DNA of 64,000 bases from Rhodospirillales bacterium (GTDB taxonomy: Bacteria > Pseudomonadota > Alphaproteobacteria > Acetobacterales > Acetobacteraceae), in NCBI GenBank assembly GCA_025352565.1, contig JANXTF010000149.1, positions 31,724 through 95,723 of the forward strand, given 5' to 3'. Below are positions 8,002 through 15,887 of this stretch, piece after piece; position 1 is the first letter of the stretch, and every line of letters begins with the position of its first letter. The notes under the pieces were generated by a model, which made no database searches, was not told where the DNA came from, and worked only from the letters and a program-made list of their open reading frames with translations. Position numbers and translations under genes: made by a program.

Positions 8002-10644
8002 TCAGCCTCCGGTCGTTCCGCCAACCTGCTGCAACCGAAGTTCGCGTGCGCGCCGCAGGGCGGCGAGCGCGCGACCGGTGTTGCCGCGGGCGCGGGCGAC
8101 GTCGGCGATCATCAACTGCGTGCGGTAATCGTCGGGTGCCTGCTGCTCGGCCTCGGCGATCAGGGAATTGGCGCGGCTGTAATCGCCGGCCTGGATCGCC
8201 GAGTCCACGGCCGCGTGCCGCACGTCGAGATCGCTTGGATCGCGTTCCAGCACCGCCTCGTTGATCCGCAGCGCCTGATCCGGTTTCTTGTCCGAGGAAT
8301 AGAGCCGGCTGAGCGCCATGTTCAGGTCCGGTGCATCGGGCTTGCTGGCCAGGCGAGGCGCCAGCGCCTCATACGCGGCAGCCCGCTTGCCCTCCTGGTT
8401 CAGCGTGTCGGATTGCTGGATGGCGATGCCGTTGCGCAGGCCCTCGAGCGCCGAGCGCTGCAGCGGATTGAGGCTGGCGGGCTCGACGTTGTTTGCCAGC
8501 GACGCGGCCCCCTGCTTGTCGCCCGCGTCGAGCAGCGGCGAGACATAGGCGAGACGTTGCGCCGAGGTCTGCGGCCGCGTGTTGAGCAGCCCCAGCCGGA
8601 TCGCCTCGCGCGCGCCGGCCTCGTCGCCGGCCGCGAGCAGACGCTTGGAGACCGCCGCCGCCCGCTCGCCCGTCGGGTCTGGGCGCGAAGCCACCTGCAG
8701 CAGCCGGGCGCGGGCGGTGTCGCGATCCGCACCCGCCAGGGCGCCGTTGATGTCGGCCTTCAACGCCGCCTGCTGCTGGAGCGAACGCATCTCGGGGGTG
8801 CGGTCCTTCGCGGGCACGTACTCGATCACCTGGGCCGCGCGAGCGAGGTCGCCCTGCTCCTGCGCGTAGATCATCGAGGCCTGGATCTGGTCCTTGGTGG
8901 GACGCGCGCCAGTGATGGCTCCGTCCATCACCTGGCGTGCCTGCTCGTGCTGGTTCTGTGCGTCGAGCGCGCGGGCGAGTTCGAGGCGGGTCCAGGGAAA
9001 GGCCGGATCGGCCGCGACGGCTTCGCGGAACAGGCTGGCGCGGCGGGCCGGGTCGGGTTCGGCCTGCGCCTGCTTGCGCAGCGCCACGGCGCGATTCTCG
9101 GCGATTCCCTGCGCGCCTGGGGCGCCGGCGGAAACGCCCGCCTTTGCGAGCAACTGCCTGGCCTCGTCGCCCCGGTTCTCGCGCTCCAGCACGCCGGCAA
9201 GATTGACGGCGGCGGCCGAGTTGCGCGAGTTCAGGCGCATCGATCGGCGAAGGCTGGCCTCGGCCTCGGCAAGCTTGCCCTGCTGGGCCTCCAAGGCGCC
9301 AAGTTGGAGGTAGTTGCCCCAGTTGCCGTCGCGGCCCATCAGCTTGCGGAGAAGCGCCTCCGCCTCGGCGTTACGACCGCTGCGCGACAGGATGTTGACG
9401 CGCGCGTACTGCGCGGCGATGGCCCGCCCGGCGCCATTGTCGCCGCCACGGCCGTTATTCCCGGAAGGCTCGTAGTTGGCGCCCTTCAGCGCGCCCTCCC
9501 ACGCCGGGTCGATCTGCGAAGCGCGGCCAAGCAGGTCGCGTGCTTCGGGCAGACGGCCCTGGCGTTGCCGCACGAGTCCCAGTCCGCCAAGCGCGTCCTT
9601 ATCGTTGGGATCGATGCTCAGCGCGTTCTGGAACGCGACTTCCGCCTCGCCGAGCCGGTTTTTCTCCAACGCGGTGAAAGCGTCCTGCCGCGCCCTTCCC
9701 GGCGGGTTGCGCGCCAGTTCCAGCTTGGTTTTCAGATCGGTGTCGCTGGGATTGCGGCGCAGATAGGCGTCCAGGCTATCGACCGAGCTGGGCTCGTTCG
9801 GTAGCCAGGTCAGGGCCTCCTTCAGCGCCTTGTTGGCCTGCTCGCCCACAGCGGGCCTGGTGGCCAACAATTCGAGGCGCTTGATGCCCTCGAGGCGCGT
9901 GCTTTCCCGGAAGGTCTGGATCTGGGCGAAGGCGAGCTGGGCGCGAAGGTCCTGAGGGTTCTGGGTCACCAGGCGTGCGAGTGCATCGCGGGCCTGATCG
10001 AACCCGCCCTCGCTGCCGCCGAGGGTCTGGTAGTATTCGATGGCGAGTCCGGGAAGGGGCGTCTCGCCCTTGAACACGCGCTGATAGGCGAGCACCGCGT
10101 CAGACGCGTGGCCCTCGCTCGCCAGCCGGCGGGCCTCCGCCAACTGTTTCTGGTCGAGTTCGCCCGATTTGAGACTCTGGTCGACGCTGGCGATGCGCGG
10201 ATCGGCGGGATGGGCCGCGCGCAGACGGGCGAGGCTGTCCTGCGCCGCTTGGGCCTGGCCCAGTTCCGCCTGGATCGGCGCCAACATCGCGAGCGCGTCG
10301 GCGTTGGACTTGTCGATGAGCAGAACCCGCGAGAGGCTCTCCATGGCGCGGTCGGACTGGTACTGCGACCGCCAGTAGGATGCCTGCTCGAGCAGGATGC
10401 GGATCGCCGCGTCGGATTTGTCGCTGGCACGCTGTGCCGTCGCTGGATCGGCGGGCGTGCGAGCCGAAGGCTGGGAGGTGTTGCGCGAGGTCGCGCCAAA
10501 TTCCGCGAGCGGCTTCACGGTGGTCGGGATCTGCGCCCACGCCGAGCCGCCGATGAGCGTTCCGATGGCGACCGACACCAGCAACGCGGCCCGCGAACGA
10601 GTCGGGCGCGAAACGCAGCCTGCACGGATCGTCGAGTTTCGCAT
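8002..10644 (-). CDS. BcsC-like TPR protein lacking the outer-membrane barrel
   Basis: 880 residues: a signal peptide ending near AWAQ (about residue 37), then TPR-like helical repeats to the C-terminus. Segments such as ILLEQASYWRSQYQSDRAME, SEGGFDQARDALARLV and NPQDLRAQLAFAQIQTFRES match the TPR half of cellulose synthase subunit BcsC. BcsC normally continues into a C-terminal 16-strand barrel that exports glucan. Here the protein stops after AALRRARELRLQQVGGTTGG. It is the first gene of the acetylation operon. No bcsA or bcsB lies in the window. It may be a periplasmic scaffold whose barrel is a separate protein. Confidence 0.82.
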   Translation of the reverse strand: MRNSTIRAGCVSRPTRSRAALLVSVAIGTLIGGSAWAQIPTTVKPLAEFGATSRNTSQPSARTPADPATAQRASDKSDAAIRILLEQASYWRSQYQSDRAMESLSRVLLIDKSNADALAMLAPIQAELGQAQAAQDSLARLRAAHPADPRIASVDQSLKSGELDQKQLAEARRLASEGHASDAVLAYQRVFKGETPLPGLAIEYYQTLGGSEGGFDQARDALARLVTQNPQDLRAQLAFAQIQTFRESTRLEGIKRLELLATRPAVGEQANKALKEALTWLPNEPSSVDSLDAYLRRNPSDTDLKTKLELARNPPGRARQDAFTALEKNRLGEAEVAFQNALSIDPNDKDALGGLGLVRQRQGRLPEARDLLGRASQIDPAWEGALKGANYEPSGNNGRGGDNGAGRAIAAQYARVNILSRSGRNAEAEALLRKLMGRDGNWGNYLQLGALEAQQGKLAEAEASLRRSMRLNSRNSAAAVNLAGVLERENRGDEARQLLAKAGVSAGAPGAQGIAENRAVALRKQAQAEPDPARRASLFREAVAADPAFPWTRLELARALDAQNQHEQARQVMDGAITGARPTKDQIQASMIYAQEQGDLARAAQVIEYVPAKDRTPEMRSLQQQAALKADINGALAGADRDTARARLLQVASRPDPTGERAAAVSKRLLAAGDEAGAREAIRLGLLNTRPQTSAQRLAYVSPLLDAGDKQGAASLANNVEPASLNPLQRSALEGLRNGIAIQQSDTLNQEGKRAAAYEALAPRLASKPDAPDLNMALSRLYSSDKKPDQALRINEAVLERDPSDLDVRHAAVDSAIQAGDYSRANSLIAEAEQQAPDDYRTQLMIADVARARGNTGRALAALRRARELRLQQVGGTTGG

Positions 10645-10722
10645 CTAAAACCTTCTCTTCGTATCGTCAAACGCATGCGATTTATGCAGCAAACGCGCCG
10701 CCTTCGCTACAGTTTAGGCGTG

Positions 10723-11063
10723 TCACGCCCTGGACCAGCTCCCGCACAGGATCGAAGCGGCGACGACAGTTCCGTATATGCTAAGTCCGAGCGCCAATGC
10801 CATGAATAGCGCGGTGGCCATGAATAGCGCGGTGATCGAGCCAGTGGCCCGAAAGGCCAGCCGCCGCCGGTCGCCACGATGACGCCGGGAAATACCAGCG
10901 CCATGCCAGCCAGCGCATTGATGCCGAGGCCGTCGCGGAACTCATCGAACCGCGTGAGGCCGCCGGCGGCATCGCGCAGGATCAGGATGCTGCACCACTC
11001 GCCCACCCGGTCGAGGCTGTGGAAGATGGGGTCGCACAAGGACGGGTCGGTATCATTTTGCAA
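10723..11063 (-). pseudogene. HxlR-type regulator remnant fused to broken membrane-protein sequence
   Basis: Reading left from 11063, the first 48 codons give DPIFHSLDRVGEWCSILILRD and GGLTRFDEFRDGLGI, the N-terminal half of an HxlR winged-helix domain. The recognition wing and C-terminal half are missing. The frame changes to a hydrophobic stretch (MALVFPGVIVATGGG). In another frame a second membrane-like segment (LFMATALFMALALGLSIYG) runs to a stop at 10723. I read this as an eroded regulator plus the tail of an adjacent membrane gene after deletion. A real small chimeric protein from 11063 cannot be excluded. Confidence 0.55.
10799..10834 (+). repeat. 18-base tandem duplication
   Basis: GCCATGAATAGCGCGGTG occurs twice in direct succession (10799-10816 and 10817-10834) with no mismatch. 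On the minus strand it encodes a doubled TALFMA unit inside the membrane-like remnant. Exact identity suggests a recent slippage event in DNA under little constraint. Confidence 0.85.
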
Positions 11064-11069
11064 GTGACA

Positions 11070-11846
11070 TTAGGCGGCCTTCGTCATCTCCGGCGCACCC
11101 AGTTCGATCAGGTGGCCCCAGCGCCCGGCCGAATGCAGGTGCGCGAAAATGGCCGCAAGCCAGCCTTTGTGGCGCCATTCGAGGAACGTCGCGTCGCTCA
11201 GCTTGTCCAGCCGGTCCGCCAGCAGCAGCTTGAAGCCGCGGATGCGGGTGTTGCCGCCGGCGGTGAAGTTGATGTTGGCCTCCTCCTCCGCCAGCAGCCC
11301 GGCCTCGTCCAGCGCGTGGGCGAACACGCCGGCGGCCGTCAGGTTGTCGCGATAGCTGGAGCAGAAGCCGATCGCCTCGTTCAGCGTGGCGCTCGGCTTG
11401 CCGTCCTCGAACAACTTCATGCCGACGTTGTGGCGCAGGCAGGCCGCGTCCGGCTCCATGCCGACATAGGTGGTGTTCGCGGCCGCGTCCTCGACGAAGA
11501 TGAACGGGAAGGCGCGGATATAGGCGGGGATGTAGCTGTTGGGCCGCCATGTGCCGTCCGGCTGGACAAACAAGTTATGGCCCTGCCGCAAGCCGAGCAG
11601 CGCCACCGGCATCGGATTGGGCCCCGTGGTGAACACGATCGGGAAATGCTGGGCGGCGGCCTCGAACTCGCCCAGGCCCAGCGGGACGGACTGCGCCTCG
11701 GCGCTGAAGGCATAGCCCACGCCGCGGTCGAGCCGGATGTCGCCATGCAGGCCAGGGTTCACGCCCACGACGCGCTTGTAGAACAGCGGCAGCGGCGGGC
11801 GGGGGGCTTCGAGGGCGGCGGTCACGGTCGGTGTGGCGTCGGACAT
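11070..11846 (-). CDS. SapC family protein
   Basis: 258 residues matching the SapC family in length and layout. Landmarks are LFYKRVVGVNPGLHGDIRL near the N-terminus, ARHFP-type AAQHFPIVFTTGPNPMPVAL, YIPAYIRAFPFIFVED, and a C-terminal INFTAGGNTRIRGFKLL followed by LEWRHKGWLAAIFAHLHSAG. No signal peptide or membrane segment is visible. SapC proteins are named after an S-layer-associated locus, but their biochemical role is not established. They often sit near TonB receptors or halogenases, which are not seen here. It is flanked by the regulator remnant and the CinA-like gene. Confidence 0.82.
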   Translation of the reverse strand: MSDATPTVTAALEAPRPPLPLFYKRVVGVNPGLHGDIRLDRGVGYAFSAEAQSVPLGLGEFEAAAQHFPIVFTTGPNPMPVALLGLRQGHNLFVQPDGTWRPNSYIPAYIRAFPFIFVEDAAANTTYVGMEPDAACLRHNVGMKLFEDGKPSATLNEAIGFCSSYRDNLTAAGVFAHALDEAGLLAEEEANINFTAGGNTRIRGFKLLLADRLDKLSDATFLEWRHKGWLAAIFAHLHSAGRWGHLIELGAPEMTKAA

Positions 11847-11932
11847 GCGGCTGGGTTCCTTGGAGGCGTGACCGAATCTTGCCTGATCGGTGGCAGGCGG
11901 TCGAGGGCAAGGCCAGGACGGTCCATCGACGG

Positions 11933-12412
11933 TCAGGCGAGGTGGCGTTCCAGCAGCGACAATGCCGCCTGGGCGAAGGCGCGCATGTTGGCCGCGCGGA
12001 CGTCATGGCCGGTTTCCACCGTCTCGGTCGCCTCGTCAGGCCCCGTCACGGCGAGGCACACATGCCCGGCGGCATCGCCGTAGCGGTTGCCGGCGGGACC
12101 GGCCGCGCCGCTCTCGCCGAGACCCCAGGTGGCTTCGAGGCGCATCTGCGCGGCACGGGCCAGCAGGAGCGCGTAGGGTTCGGTCGCGCCGCGCAGCCCA
12201 ACCATCGCGTCCTCGCTGATGCCGAGCAGGCCGTAGCGGGCGGCGCGGGTGTAGATGACGCCGCCGCCGAGGAAATAGGCCGAGGCGCCGGGCACGGCCA
12301 AGAGAGCGGCCGAGATCAGGCCACCGGTGGAGGTTTCCGCGACCGCGAGGGTCTCTCCCCGCGCGCGCAGCCGGGACGCGATGCGTTCGGCGCTCGGCAT
12401 CAGGCTTTGCAT
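11933..12412 (-). CDS. CinA-family nicotinamide-nucleotide amidohydrolase
   Basis: 159-residue stand-alone CinA C-terminal domain. Motifs are AVAETSTGGLISAALLAVPG, YFLGGGVIYT and WGLGESGAAGP. The family deamidates NMN to nicotinate mononucleotide in pyridine nucleotide salvage. The ATG at 12412 is chosen because CGGGAGGGAAC lies just upstream; the open frame upstream is non-coding and overlaps the divergent MBL gene leader. The gene is divergent from the MBL-fold gene at 12498 with 85 bases between them. It is shorter than full CinA (about 400) because the N-terminal MoaB-like domain is absent, which is common. Confidence 0.82.
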   Translation of the reverse strand: MQSLMPSAERIASRLRARGETLAVAETSTGGLISAALLAVPGASAYFLGGGVIYTRAARYGLLGISEDAMVGLRGATEPYALLLARAAQMRLEATWGLGESGAAGPAGNRYGDAAGHVCLAVTGPDEATETVETGHDVRAANMRAFAQAALSLLERHLA

Positions 12413-12497
12413 GTGGTTCCCTCCCGAGGTTGTCGCTTGCCATGTTGGCACGATTTCGCTCGTGTGTGCGGCCGACGGGTTTGCAGGAGACATCACG

Positions 12498-13472
12498 ATG
12501 TCCGGTTTCGCTTCCACCACCGACATGGCGGAGAAGAAGGTCTCGTTCGACGAACTGGGCGCCGGCCTCTACGCCTACACCGCCGAGGGCGACCCCAACA
12601 GCGGCATCGTGGTGGGACCGAAGGGCGTTACCGTGGTCGATGCCCAGGCCACGCCCGCCATGGCCGCCGAGGTCCAGGCCAAGGTCGCCGAGGTCACCAC
12701 GCTTCCGGTCGATCGTATTCTGCTGACGCATTACCACGCCGTGCGGGTGCTCGGCGCCTCGGGCTATCCGGCGCATTCGGTGATCTGCTCGGACGTGACA
12801 CGCGACCTGATCGTCGAGCGTGGCCAGCAGGACATGGATAGCGAGATCGGCCGCTTCCCGCGCCTGTTCCGGGGACGCGACGGCATTCCGGGTTTGACAT
12901 GGCCGACCGAGACGTTCCATGGGCGGATGACGCTGTGGTACGGCGAGCGCGAGGCCCAGGCGATCCAGATCGGCCGCGCGCACACCGCCGGAGACACCAT
13001 TCTGTGGTTCCCGAAGGAGCGTGTGGTGTTCGCCGGCGACACGGTGGAATTCGGCGCGACGCCCTATTGCGGCGACGCGCATTTCACCGACTGGCCCGCG
13101 ACCATCCGCAAGCTGCGGGATCTGGGCGCCGAAAAGATGGTGCCGGGGCGCGGACGCGCGCTGCTGAACGCGAAGGAGGTGGCCGAGGCGCTGGATGGCA
13201 CCGAGGCGTTCACCAGCCGGCTGTTCGGGATCGTGAAGGAGGGCGTCGCCAAGGGCGGCGGGCTGCACGCGATCTATGAGGAGGCGATGGCGCGGATGCG
13301 GCCGGAGTTCGGCCATTGGGTGATCTTCGACCATTGCATGCCGTTCAACGTCAGCCGCGCCTTCGACGAGGCGAGCGGGCATGACCGCCCGCGCATCTGG
13401 ACGGCGGCGCGGGACGTGGAGATGTGGCGGGCGCTGGAAGGCCATGCGAAGGACGGCGAAATCCGGGGGTAG
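12498..13472 (+). CDS. MBL-fold metallo-hydrolase with altered zinc motif
   Basis: 324 residues from the ATG at 12498, preceded by AGGAGA with eight-base spacing. The fold shows as GIVVGPKGVTVVDAQATP, the HTAGDTILW block and VVFAGDTVEFG. The canonical HxHxDH reads THYHAVRVLG, so the Asp and the third His are replaced, while the later His (GRAHTAGD) and Asp (AGDTVE) remain. This variant probably binds one metal or has a different reaction. It starts an overlapping gene set with a FAD monooxygenase, DUF2783 and a GST-type isomerase, so a role in aromatic ring metabolism is likely but unproven. Confidence 0.78.
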   Translation: MSGFASTTDMAEKKVSFDELGAGLYAYTAEGDPNSGIVVGPKGVTVVDAQATPAMAAEVQAKVAEVTTLPVDRILLTHYHAVRVLGASGYPAHSVICSDVTRDLIVERGQQDMDSEIGRFPRLFRGRDGIPGLTWPTETFHGRMTLWYGEREAQAIQIGRAHTAGDTILWFPKERVVFAGDTVEFGATPYCGDAHFTDWPATIRKLRDLGAEKMVPGRGRALLNAKEVAEALDGTEAFTSRLFGIVKEGVAKGGGLHAIYEEAMARMRPEFGHWVIFDHCMPFNVSRAFDEASGHDRPRIWTAARDVEMWRALEGHAKDGEIRG

Positions 13473-13474
13473 CG

Positions 13475-15037
13475 GTGCAGTCCACCTATACCGCGCCGCG
13501 CTACGCGTATCGCCCGGCGGGGGATGCCGGCGCGCACCATGCGGTGATCGTGGTGGGCGGCGGTATGGTGGGGCTGACGGTGGCGCTCGATCTCGCCCAG
13601 CGCGGCCAGCGCGTGGTGGTGCTGGACGATGACGACACGGTCTCGGTCGGCAGCCGCGCCATCTGCTTTGCCAAGCGCACGCTGGAAATCTACGGCCGGC
13701 TGGGGCTCGGGCGGAAGGCGCTGGCCAAGGGTGTCACTTGGCACGTCGGGAAGGTGTTCTTCCAGGACCGGCCCATCTACGAGTTCGATCTGCTGCCGGA
13801 GATGGGACACGAATACCCGGCGTTCGTGAATCTGCAGCAATACTATATCGAGCAATGGCTGGTCGAAGCCTGCGTCGCGACCGGGTTCGTGGATATTCGC
13901 TGGCGCAGCCGGGTGGTAGGGGTCCTGAATCACGCTGGGGGGGCCACCATCGAGGTGGAGACGCCGGACGGGCGGCACATGCTGCATGCCGATTGGCTGC
14001 TGGCCTGCGATGGCGCCCGCAGCTTCGTGCGAGACAGTCTCGGGCTGCCCTTCGTGGGGAAAGTGTTCCGCGACCGCTTCCTGATCGCGGATGTGGTGAT
14101 GAAGGCGGATTTCCCGGCCGAACGCTGGTTCTGGTTCGACCCGCCATTTCATCGCGGCGGCTCGGTGCTGCTGCACCGGCAGGCCGACGACGTGTACCGG
14201 ATCGACTTCCAACTCGGCTGGGATGCCGACCCCGAGGCGGAGAAGGAGCCGGGGCGCGTGGCGGCGCGGGTGCGGGAGATGCTGGGGCCGGATCGGCCGT
14301 TCGAGCTGGAATGGGTGAGCGTGTACACGTTCCGCTGCCGCCGGATGGAGCAGTTCCGCCATGGCCGGACGCTGTTCCTGGGCGATGCCGCGCATCAGGT
14401 GAGCCCGTTCGGCGCGCGGGGAGGCAATGGCGGGGTGCAGGACGCGGACAACCTGGCGTGGAAGCTGGCGGCCGTGCTGGACGGCACGGCACCCGAGGCA
14501 CTGCTCGACAGCTACGATACCGAGCGCGTTCCGGCGGCCGACGAGAACATCCTGAACTCCGCCCGCAGCACGGATTTCATCACGCCCAAAAGCGACGCCG
14601 CGCGGGCGTACCGCGACGCGGTGCTGGAATTGGCCGAACACCATGCCTTCGCACGGCCTCTGGTCAATTCCGGGCGCCTGTCGCGGCCCGCCGTGCTGCG
14701 GGACAGCGTGCTCAACACGCCGGACGCCGAACCCTGGGACGGCGGCGTGCTTCCGGGGGCGCCGGCCATCGACGCGCCGTTGGCGGATGGGTGGCTGCTG
14801 GGCGCGTTGCGGCATGATTTCGCGGCGCTGGTGTTTGGCGACGCGGGCGATGTTCCCCAAGGCGTGCGTCCGGTCCGGATTGGAATGGGCGCGATCGACG
14901 CCGTGCGGCGCTACGCGGCACACTCCGGCACCGTGGTGTTGATCCGGCCGGACCAGCACGTGGCCGCGCGCTGGCGCGGCGTCGACGCGGCGGCGATCGC
15001 GGCCGCGCGGGACCGGGCCTTGGGTCTCGGCGCGTGA
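13475..15037 (+). CDS. FAD-dependent aromatic-ring hydroxylase (MhpA-like)
   Basis: 520 residues from a GTG at 13475, two bases after the MBL stop, with GGGGG just upstream. The Rossmann motif is VVGGGMVGLTVALDLAQRG, the DG motif is ADWLLACDGARS, and the second FAD motif is LFLGDAAHQVSPFGARGGNG. This is the PHBH/MhpA class of flavin monooxygenases, which hydroxylate phenolic compounds with NAD(P)H and O2. The ~120-residue thioredoxin-like C-terminal tail (about residues 400-520) is typical of the MhpA branch. It overlaps the DUF2783 gene by GTGA. The actual substrate cannot be read from the sequence. Confidence 0.85.
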   Translation: MQSTYTAPRYAYRPAGDAGAHHAVIVVGGGMVGLTVALDLAQRGQRVVVLDDDDTVSVGSRAICFAKRTLEIYGRLGLGRKALAKGVTWHVGKVFFQDRPIYEFDLLPEMGHEYPAFVNLQQYYIEQWLVEACVATGFVDIRWRSRVVGVLNHAGGATIEVETPDGRHMLHADWLLACDGARSFVRDSLGLPFVGKVFRDRFLIADVVMKADFPAERWFWFDPPFHRGGSVLLHRQADDVYRIDFQLGWDADPEAEKEPGRVAARVREMLGPDRPFELEWVSVYTFRCRRMEQFRHGRTLFLGDAAHQVSPFGARGGNGGVQDADNLAWKLAAVLDGTAPEALLDSYDTERVPAADENILNSARSTDFITPKSDAARAYRDAVLELAEHHAFARPLVNSGRLSRPAVLRDSVLNTPDAEPWDGGVLPGAPAIDAPLADGWLLGALRHDFAALVFGDAGDVPQGVRPVRIGMGAIDAVRRYAAHSGTVVLIRPDQHVAARWRGVDAAAIAAARDRALGLGA

Positions 15038-15243
15038 GCCTGCTCACCGAGCCGCGCCTCGATGACGCGGACCTGCTGTTCGAGACGTTGGTCGAGGCGC
15101 ATCGTGATCTCGATGCCGAGGCATCCCGCAGGCTCGACGCGCGTATCATCCTGCTCCTGGCCAACCATATCGGCAGCGTCGAGACCGTCCGGGAGGCGGT
15201 GCTCGTCGCGCGCGAGGCCGTCAAACCCCGGAAAAACCCATGA
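15034..15243 (+). CDS. DUF2783 small protein
   Basis: 69 residues from a GTG that overlaps the hydroxylase stop (GTGA) and ending in an ATGA overlap with the isomerase gene. It appears all-helical: EPRLDDADLLFETLVEAH, then RLDARIILLLANHIG and ETVREAVLVAREAV. This fits DUF2783, small proteins that as far as I recall are almost always encoded next to FAD hydroxylases of this type. Tight coupling on both sides suggests a stoichiometric partner or stabiliser of the hydroxylase. No cofactor motif is visible. Confidence 0.78.
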   Translation: MSLLTEPRLDDADLLFETLVEAHRDLDAEASRRLDARIILLLANHIGSVETVREAVLVAREAVKPRKNP

Positions 15244-15887
15244 AGCTCGTGACCTATTTCCGCTCCTCGGCGGCTTATCGCGTGCGCATCGCGATGAACC
15301 TCAAGGGGCTCGCCTACGACCCGGAGCCTGTCCATCTGACCCGCGGCGGCGGCGGGCAGCACATGGCGGGGTTCCGCGCGCGCAATCCGCTGGGCCTGGT
15401 GCCGCTGCTGACGCTGGAGAACGGCGTGGAACTCACGCAGTCGCTCGCGATCGTCGAATATCTGGAGGAGACGCACCCGTCGCCGGCGTTGCTGCCGAAG
15501 ACGCCGCTGGAGCGCGCGCGCGTGCGGGCCTTCGCGCTGGCGATCGCGTGCGACATTCACCCGATCGATAATTTGCGGGTGCTGCGCTACCTCAAGCACG
15601 AGATGGGGCAGGAACAAGCAGCGATCGATGGCTGGTATCGCCACTGGATCGCGCAGGGCCTGCCCGCCCTGGAGGCGATGCTTGTGCAATCAGGTGGCGA
15701 GGGGCCGTTCTGCTTCGGCGCCACGCCGAGCCTCGCGGATATCTGCCTCGTCCCGCAACTGGCCAATGCGCGGCGATACGATTGCCCGCTCGGCGCGTTT
15801 CCCCGCCTGCTGCGGGCCGACGTGGCGTCTGGCGCGCTGGATGCGTTCAAGATGGCGGCGCCCGATGCGCAACCGGACGCGGCATGA
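15240..15887 (+). CDS. maiA: Maleylacetoacetate isomerase (zeta-class GST)
   Basis: 215 residues, the usual length. The glutathione-site motif YFRSSAAYRVRIAMNLKG corresponds to the zeta-class SSCxWRVR signature. NPLGLVPLLTLENG and QSLAIVEYLEETHP complete the thioredoxin fold, and the helical domain contains ADICLVPQLANARR. Zeta GSTs isomerise maleylacetoacetate or maleylpyruvate in homogentisate and gentisate pathways. It is coupled by ATGA to DUF2783 upstream and to the esterase downstream. No gentisate or homogentisate dioxygenase is in the window, so the pathway assignment is open. Confidence 0.87.
   Translation: MKLVTYFRSSAAYRVRIAMNLKGLAYDPEPVHLTRGGGGQHMAGFRARNPLGLVPLLTLENGVELTQSLAIVEYLEETHPSPALLPKTPLERARVRAFALAIACDIHPIDNLRVLRYLKHEMGQEQAAIDGWYRHWIAQGLPALEAMLVQSGGEGPFCFGATPSLADICLVPQLANARRYDCPLGAFPRLLRADVASGALDAFKMAAPDAQPDAA

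Larger units (their letters stand above)
10645..11069. other. 425-base region without an intact gene
   Basis: Upstream region of the exopolysaccharide operon. It holds an HxlR-like remnant joined to broken membrane-protein sequence (10723-11063) and an 18-base tandem duplication. The promoter of the leftward operon should lie between 10645 and about 10720. The only hint is an AT-richer stretch near 10650-10690; no clear promoter boxes were found. Confidence 0.5.
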
